54,859 nt of DNA from UBA11400 sp964550435 (GTDB lineage Bacteria; Bacteroidota; Rhodothermia; Balneolales; HLUCCA01): contig CAZJZI010000011.1 in NCBI GenBank assembly GCA_964550435.1, forward strand, positions 1 to 54,859, in the 5' to 3' direction. This document shows positions 50,419-54,859 of the stretch, piece after piece (positions within the stretch are counted from its first letter, which is position 1; the number at the start of each line of letters is the position of its first letter). Under the pieces are notes generated by a model. The model had not been told where the DNA came from. It was given only the letters and a program-made list of their open reading frames with translations, and did not search any database. The translations under genes and the position numbers were made by a program.

Positions 50419-52443
50419 TTAGATAAGTCTGGACAGTAATTTTCCCAAAAACTTGTTCCCATATACCTTATCAATATGTCTCATATCTGCCAGTACAAAA
50501 AGTTCTCCTCTTGCACGGGAGAATGCAACATTCAACAACCTGGGTACGCTAAGCCCGTTCTTTTTCTCATCAAATGGACGTACACTAAAATGAGTTACTC
50601 TACCCTGTTTGAGTTCCCCGGTCATTACGGTATCAAATATTATGACGCGCTTTTCACGTCCCTGATAGGTATGGATGGTACCAACTTCAACGTCTCCTAA
50701 TCCTTTTTTTTTCAGTTCAACGCGGATATCCCAAACAGTTGAACGAAATGGCACAATTATTCCTATTTGCTCCATAGGAATAAGGTCTTTGGTCACAAGT
50801 TGATACACTAGATCGGTTACAATTGACAAGTGGATTTCATTTCGAGGTGAAAATCCATATTCTTTGCTTTTTTGAGAAAGCACCGGATCATGTTTAGCTG
50901 TGTCTATAACCCTGAATGAGCGAGTAATCCCCTTCTTTGACCGTTTCTTATCTACGTTTGTCACACTTTCGTGGCTTTTTAGCCTTCCATCATAGAAAAC
51001 ATCACTTATTATTGCTGCAAGATCTGCATGTAACCGATATTGAACGTCGAAAAAACTTGTGGTCAAGGGATTCTGATCGTGCCATTGAAATAGTTCATCT
51101 GGATGATCGGCTGATGAGGCATAGGCGAATATGTCCTGCTCGAGCTGTTTTCTTGCCCGTTCTTCATTTGTGAGTGCAATTGGAGGTAACTGCATCGGAT
51201 CTCCGGCAATTACCAGGTTTTTCTTACATCTGGCGGCCATAATGACCAAATAAGGCAGTGATGCCATTGAGGCTTCATCGATGACAATAGTATCAAATTC
51301 CATGCCATTGAATATCTCTGAGGTGCACACCCTTGCAAGTGTTGTACCCACTACCTGTTTGGAATTTACTTCAAAGAAGTCCGCGTTAACTAACTGATAT
51401 TGAAGATTCTCGCACAGATCAGCCATTTTTCGAACTCCACCGTGCTTTCTGACTTCCATCAGTAGGGCGTCGAGTTGGTCTTCCATTTCAGGTGTAGCAT
51501 AGCCACCGTCTAGTTCAATGGCCTCTATTTCGTTTTGAAGTATCTTCAACTTCGAGAGCAAGTCCTGATAAAGTGCAGCTTTTTGTTTTATCCTGCTGCG
51601 TCGAACTTCTACGAGTTTTTCGTGGTGGATTCTGTCCAAAGTTTCGGCGTTAAGAGCAATATCGCCGTATCTGTTAAGTTCAGAAATTTTTGATGATTGT
51701 TTAATGGCATGTAGAGCATCTACAACAGCCAGCATACCGACATCCACGGCTCTATTGGTGTTGCTCAGGAAGAGTACCTTTTTGTCGTGAAGTACTAAAT
51801 TGGCTACCACATAACCTAAAGTTGATGTTTTACCGGTTCCTGGTGGCCCCCAAATAAAACTTACCGGATTGTACATTGCTTTTTGGATTGATTCACATTG
51901 GGAATCATTCCGGTTCCCATCATGGTCGATTTCGATTTCACCATATTCATACAGCTTTCTACTGTATTCCAGGGGCTCGATTTGATGTGCGTGTTGATGG
52001 AAAAATAGCTGGGCGATTCTGGCGAATTTCTCATCATCTTCGTTCATTTGAAGTTGCAGTAACTGATCCTGCATACGACGAAGAACGAAATCGTTCTCCC
52101 ATTCCAGTTCTACTGATGATATCTGCGGTCCGGCATGTTCGGCGAATCTAAGCACAATTTCATCTTCATTTGCATCTACAAAAGTTGCCTGAAGGGCTCT
52201 ATCTCCAATTTTTGCTTGAATTTTCTCAGCAAACCGAATACTCGTATTTGTAGATTTGAAGACATAATCGTGCTCTTCAGAAGATTTCTTAGGCGTATAT
52301 ATGCCGTTTTCGAAGGTATCTCTGGCAGGCCGTTCCCGTACCGCTTCGATTTCGGCATCAAGAGCGAACATGCTCTCCCGAATCAACTCCAGAACCCGGT
52401 CAAAATCTTTATTAGAAAGTTTGATTTTGGCCTGCTCTAGCAT
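50419..52443 (-). CDS. UPF1/IGHMBP2-like SF1 helicase
   Basis: 674 residues. An N-terminal stalk/1B-like region (about 1-170) includes coiled helices. Walker A is WGPPGTGKTST (about 198-208), followed by LFLSNTNRAVDV (motif Ia), VIDEASMASLP (motif II, DEAS), VIAGDPMQLPPI (motif III), QYRLHADLAAI (motif IV), VGTIHTYQGREKRVIIFD (motif V) and LLNVAFSRARGELFVLAD (motif VI). This is the SF1B pattern of UPF1 and SMUBP2-like proteins, which translocate 5'-3' on RNA or DNA. It may act in RNA quality control or DNA repair. Its start is 29 bases after the AsmA-like gene, probably one transcript. Confidence 0.88.
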   Translation of the reverse strand: MLEQAKIKLSNKDFDRVLELIRESMFALDAEIEAVRERPARDTFENGIYTPKKSSEEHDYVFKSTNTSIRFAEKIQAKIGDRALQATFVDANEDEIVLRFAEHAGPQISSVELEWENDFVLRRMQDQLLQLQMNEDDEKFARIAQLFFHQHAHQIEPLEYSRKLYEYGEIEIDHDGNRNDSQCESIQKAMYNPVSFIWGPPGTGKTSTLGYVVANLVLHDKKVLFLSNTNRAVDVGMLAVVDALHAIKQSSKISELNRYGDIALNAETLDRIHHEKLVEVRRSRIKQKAALYQDLLSKLKILQNEIEAIELDGGYATPEMEDQLDALLMEVRKHGGVRKMADLCENLQYQLVNADFFEVNSKQVVGTTLARVCTSEIFNGMEFDTIVIDEASMASLPYLVIMAARCKKNLVIAGDPMQLPPIALTNEERARKQLEQDIFAYASSADHPDELFQWHDQNPLTTSFFDVQYRLHADLAAIISDVFYDGRLKSHESVTNVDKKRSKKGITRSFRVIDTAKHDPVLSQKSKEYGFSPRNEIHLSIVTDLVYQLVTKDLIPMEQIGIIVPFRSTVWDIRVELKKKGLGDVEVGTIHTYQGREKRVIIFDTVMTGELKQGRVTHFSVRPFDEKKNGLSVPRLLNVAFSRARGELFVLADMRHIDKVYGNKFLGKLLSRLI

Positions 52444-52472
52444 GATACAATGAAATAGGTATGATTAGAGAT

Positions 52473-54859
52473 TTAGTTTCCGCGTAAACCACGTAAAAGT
52501 CTTCTGGCTGCGTCTTCAACCTGGTCCGTTCCACGGCTGCGAAGATACTCTGTTACCAGTTCCTGAACAACTGTTCTGTTTAACGAAACTCTGGGGGCTG
52601 TAACCGATCCATCAACAAGTAATGGTAACATGATCATGTTTTCTGAAGTTTTAAGTGCCGCGAGGGCATCTCCGGGAACAAGTTCGGAAAGTCGGTCAGA
52701 AAATTCTGCTGGCAAAAGGACCTGGATTTCGTAATTTATTCTGGAATCCACCAGATTTTGTGAGCCATTCAGGGTAAATCCACCAAATTTGGAAGTAAAC
52801 TTTAAATCCCTGAGTGCCAATAAGCCATTTTTGATTTCAAAATTAGTGTTCCATGTGTCCATGACCATGTTTGTAAACTCTGGGATATTTAAGAAAGTGG
52901 CTATTCTATTTTGTAGTGGATGATTCTGAAATTGTGCACTAGTAATTCCAAAACCACCTGTCGCATTAATCGTTGGAGCATCCTGAATCATATTCGAACC
53001 CAGGCCTGACTGATAGTCTACCTGAGTATTGAATCCACCAGTAACGAACTCTGCCAGTTTATTGGCACCACCCATTTTAAATTCACTAAAGAATTCCTCG
53101 ACTCTAAGATTCTCTAGTCCACCAATAAATCGAAAAATCGTATAATCTGGTTGATAAATATCCCAAGTAAACTGCCCGGATGCTTTGCCACCAAACATTT
53201 CAGCTGATGCTGAGTTGATTTGAATCTTCTTGGGATCGGTTTGGCCTTGACCTCGAATCTTTGTGATTAAAACTCCCATTACCTGAAGTGTATCGATACT
53301 TGCATTAAGCTCACTTACGAGGTTTGGAAGTTCAATAATTAATGGCTCCTCACGTTCTTCTTCCCAATCAACAAATGTATCGATATTGAGCTTCTTCGCT
53401 TGATAGCGTGCCGTTAAACGTGCGGGACTCACAGTCCCGGGATCTTCGAATAGGTTCTTCCAATCCTGCAATTGACCTTCTAATGAAAAGTCCGAATCAA
53501 CCATATTCATCGTGTACCCTGATAGTTGAACATCATTGTTAGAAAAGTTCAGGATCCCGTTCACATTTGTGATAGGAGCCGGCAGGCTATCTCCAAGAAC
53601 GGCTACATTAGTCAATCTGGCACTCCCTGTAAATCGAATCGCATTGAAATCACTAATTGGACCTCTAAGTGCTAAATCAGCGTTTGTTGTGCCTGATAAT
53701 TCAACTCCTGTATCTTCTAAAGAATAGTATTGATCGATTTCTTCCAGATTCAATGCAGCCTTTAAAGTAATATCCAATTCAGGTTCTTCGCTCATATATT
53801 TCCGAATGCGGCCCGAAGTTTGTATAGAATTTGTACCTGATTGAAACGAAATGTTGCGAATAGTCAACTCGGTTGCCGACAATCTTGAATCCACCACGAT
53901 TTGTTCAACGGGGTGGGGCAAAGAATGATGATAGACAAATCCGTCGGAAAGTCTTAGTTCACCACTTACTGTGGCATTCTCAACCTCATTAAGTCTCCCT
54001 TTAGCCGCACCATCGAAGGTGATTATTCCATTTAATCGCATTGTATCTGCATCTATAGGGTAGAACTCGGGAACTGTGGATAAATCTAATCGCAGGTTTG
54101 CAAGTACATCAAAATTGGAAACATCAGGATCAAGGGGGTTATCTAGTGTACCTTTGACGTCGACTAGGTTAACATCTGCATTTGCGGTAAACCGATTTAT
54201 GGTAACCAGTTTATTATTAGCAGAAACATCGATTTGAACATTTTCTATAGGTTTTCCAGCGTCGGGATGTTTCAAATATCCATCCCCAACCTTTAATACA
54301 ATCTGAAAATCAGGGGTAAGATTTTCACTTATTTGTCCATTAATAGAACCATTAAATATCAGAGATCCACGTGTTTCGATTCCATCCAGTTCAGATTGGT
54401 ACTTTTCTGGTATAAGATCGAGAAGTGAGGCGAAATTATCGGAACTGGATTCGAATCTAAAATCCAGATTCATGGCATCAGCTGTCCAATTACGCAGCAC
54501 CCCACCAATTTGAAGGTCCAGCCCCCGGATTTTCAGGGAACCCTGCTTTATGTCGAAAGATTCATTTGATGTGTCGAGCTCATAAGTTTGCTGAAGGGAA
54601 ACGGGCAGATTTTCAAGCCATTGTGTGCCCGATGATGCAACACTTACACCACCTATAGAAAGCGTCATTTCTGACTGTAGCGTTTCTCCAAGTGACAGTG
54701 ACATTTCAGAGTCTACCTCTGTAAGTGTTGCAGTGATATCAGACTGCATATCAATGTACTTGATTACGGCATCCTGAATGATAATTTGTTGCAAATCAAT
54801 GGTTGTCGGTGAAGTCGTGGGTGTTGCCTCCGTTGAATCTGATGATAAAAAATCAAGAC
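52473..54859 (-). CDS. AsmA-family envelope protein, 5' end cut by window
   Basis: The open frame continues to the end of the window; 794 residues are visible and the N terminus is missing. Repeated beta-rich blocks with AsmA-C-type features are seen (LRIGGVLRNWTADAMNLDFRF-like stretches, DVKGTLDNPLDPDVSNFDV, LRGPISDFNAIRFTGSARL). It ends with NIPEFTNMVMDTWNTNFEI, DLKFTSKFGGFTLNGSQNL and a C-terminal GVAPRVSL-like tail (SVTAPRVSLN). AsmA proteins span the periplasm and help phospholipid traffic to the outer membrane. An apparent TTG start at 54794 is internal to the open frame, so a start outside the window is likely. The downstream gene is a helicase. Confidence 0.82.
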   Translation of the reverse strand, partial: LDFLSSDSTEATPTTSPTTIDLQQIIIQDAVIKYIDMQSDITATLTEVDSEMSLSLGETLQSEMTLSIGGVSVASSGTQWLENLPVSLQQTYELDTSNESFDIKQGSLKIRGLDLQIGGVLRNWTADAMNLDFRFESSSDNFASLLDLIPEKYQSELDGIETRGSLIFNGSINGQISENLTPDFQIVLKVGDGYLKHPDAGKPIENVQIDVSANNKLVTINRFTANADVNLVDVKGTLDNPLDPDVSNFDVLANLRLDLSTVPEFYPIDADTMRLNGIITFDGAAKGRLNEVENATVSGELRLSDGFVYHHSLPHPVEQIVVDSRLSATELTIRNISFQSGTNSIQTSGRIRKYMSEEPELDITLKAALNLEEIDQYYSLEDTGVELSGTTNADLALRGPISDFNAIRFTGSARLTNVAVLGDSLPAPITNVNGILNFSNNDVQLSGYTMNMVDSDFSLEGQLQDWKNLFEDPGTVSPARLTARYQAKKLNIDTFVDWEEEREEPLIIELPNLVSELNASIDTLQVMGVLITKIRGQGQTDPKKIQINSASAEMFGGKASGQFTWDIYQPDYTIFRFIGGLENLRVEEFFSEFKMGGANKLAEFVTGGFNTQVDYQSGLGSNMIQDAPTINATGGFGITSAQFQNHPLQNRIATFLNIPEFTNMVMDTWNTNFEIKNGLLALRDLKFTSKFGGFTLNGSQNLVDSRINYEIQVLLPAEFSDRLSELVPGDALAALKTSENMIMLPLLVDGSVTAPRVSLNRTVVQELVTEYLRSRGTDQVEDAARRLLRGLRGN

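Noticed and set aside
1..54859. tRNA, rRNA, transposase, integrase or prophage genes
   Set aside because: None was recognised in any intergenic stretch or reading frame by eye; short tRNAs could still be missed without a structural search.

Overview
The window is a piece of a low-to-moderate GC chromosome from a member of the Bacteroidota/Rhodothermota/Balneolota (FCB) group, most likely a marine Balneolota-like bacterium. The reasons are: TonB-dependent receptors with an STN domain paired with FecI/FecR regulation; many signal-peptide or lipobox proteins of FCB-typical families (DUF4097, DUF4139, DUF4382, DUF5666); almost no Shine-Dalgarno sequences; and several TAnnTTTG boxes (the -7 element of the Bacteroidota housekeeping sigma factor) close to start codons. 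No rRNA, tRNA, CRISPR array, prophage or insertion sequence was recognised. The species call is inference.

Layout. 1-708: 3' part of a pyrimidine-nucleoside phosphorylase gene (minus strand). 808-4379: overlapping plus-strand genes for a one-helix protein, PdxB, a membrane protein and an ABC ATPase. 4397-5185: tryptophan 2,3-dioxygenase. 5260-10338: TatD nuclease, a membrane protein, a PAS histidine kinase, then a metallo-beta-lactamase exonuclease and an ATP-dependent DNA ligase. 10392-18689: YtcJ-type amidohydrolase, HhH-GPD DNA glycosylase, an MFS sugar-type transporter behind a LacI-type operator, an AI-2E-type permease next to a frameshifted DUF1648 gene, and a D-threonine-aldolase-like enzyme. 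18871-28383: two ECF sigma systems facing each other. The plus-strand one is sigma / HEAT-repeat anti-sigma / DUF4097. The minus-strand one is sigma / DUF5666 lipoprotein with a 43-Asp tail / FecR / TonB receptor / DUF4382 lipoprotein with a 30-Asp end. 28463-34940: aldehyde dehydrogenase, amidohydrolase and a GntR regulator on the minus strand, divergent from an ATP-grasp ligase and a KamA-family radical SAM aminomutase. 34948-40721: DUF4139 protein, a ZnuD-like TonB receptor between two lipoproteins, and TesA. 41076-44320: YbbA/YbbP-like ABC exporter. 44343-54859: porin, WYL regulator, GH20 hexosaminidase, PEGA lipoprotein, TPR protein, UPF1-type SF1 helicase and an AsmA-like protein that runs off the window.

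The strongest candidate for an undescribed system is 21338-28383. There an ECF sigma/FecR/TonB receptor module carries two lipoproteins ending in very long runs of aspartate, which suggests a surface cation-handling or cation-sensing device (inference). The second is 31681-34940, where an ATP-grasp ligase follows a divergent GntR gene and is paired with a KamA-family enzyme in which one of the two lysine-recognition aspartates is replaced by glutamine. This suggests a beta-amino-acid conjugate pathway whose substrate need not be lysine. Smaller points of interest are an orphan terminator before the GH20 gene, a putative Fur-family operator over the promoter of the ZnuD-like operon, and a 45-codon small ORF holding a perfect palindrome next to tesA.
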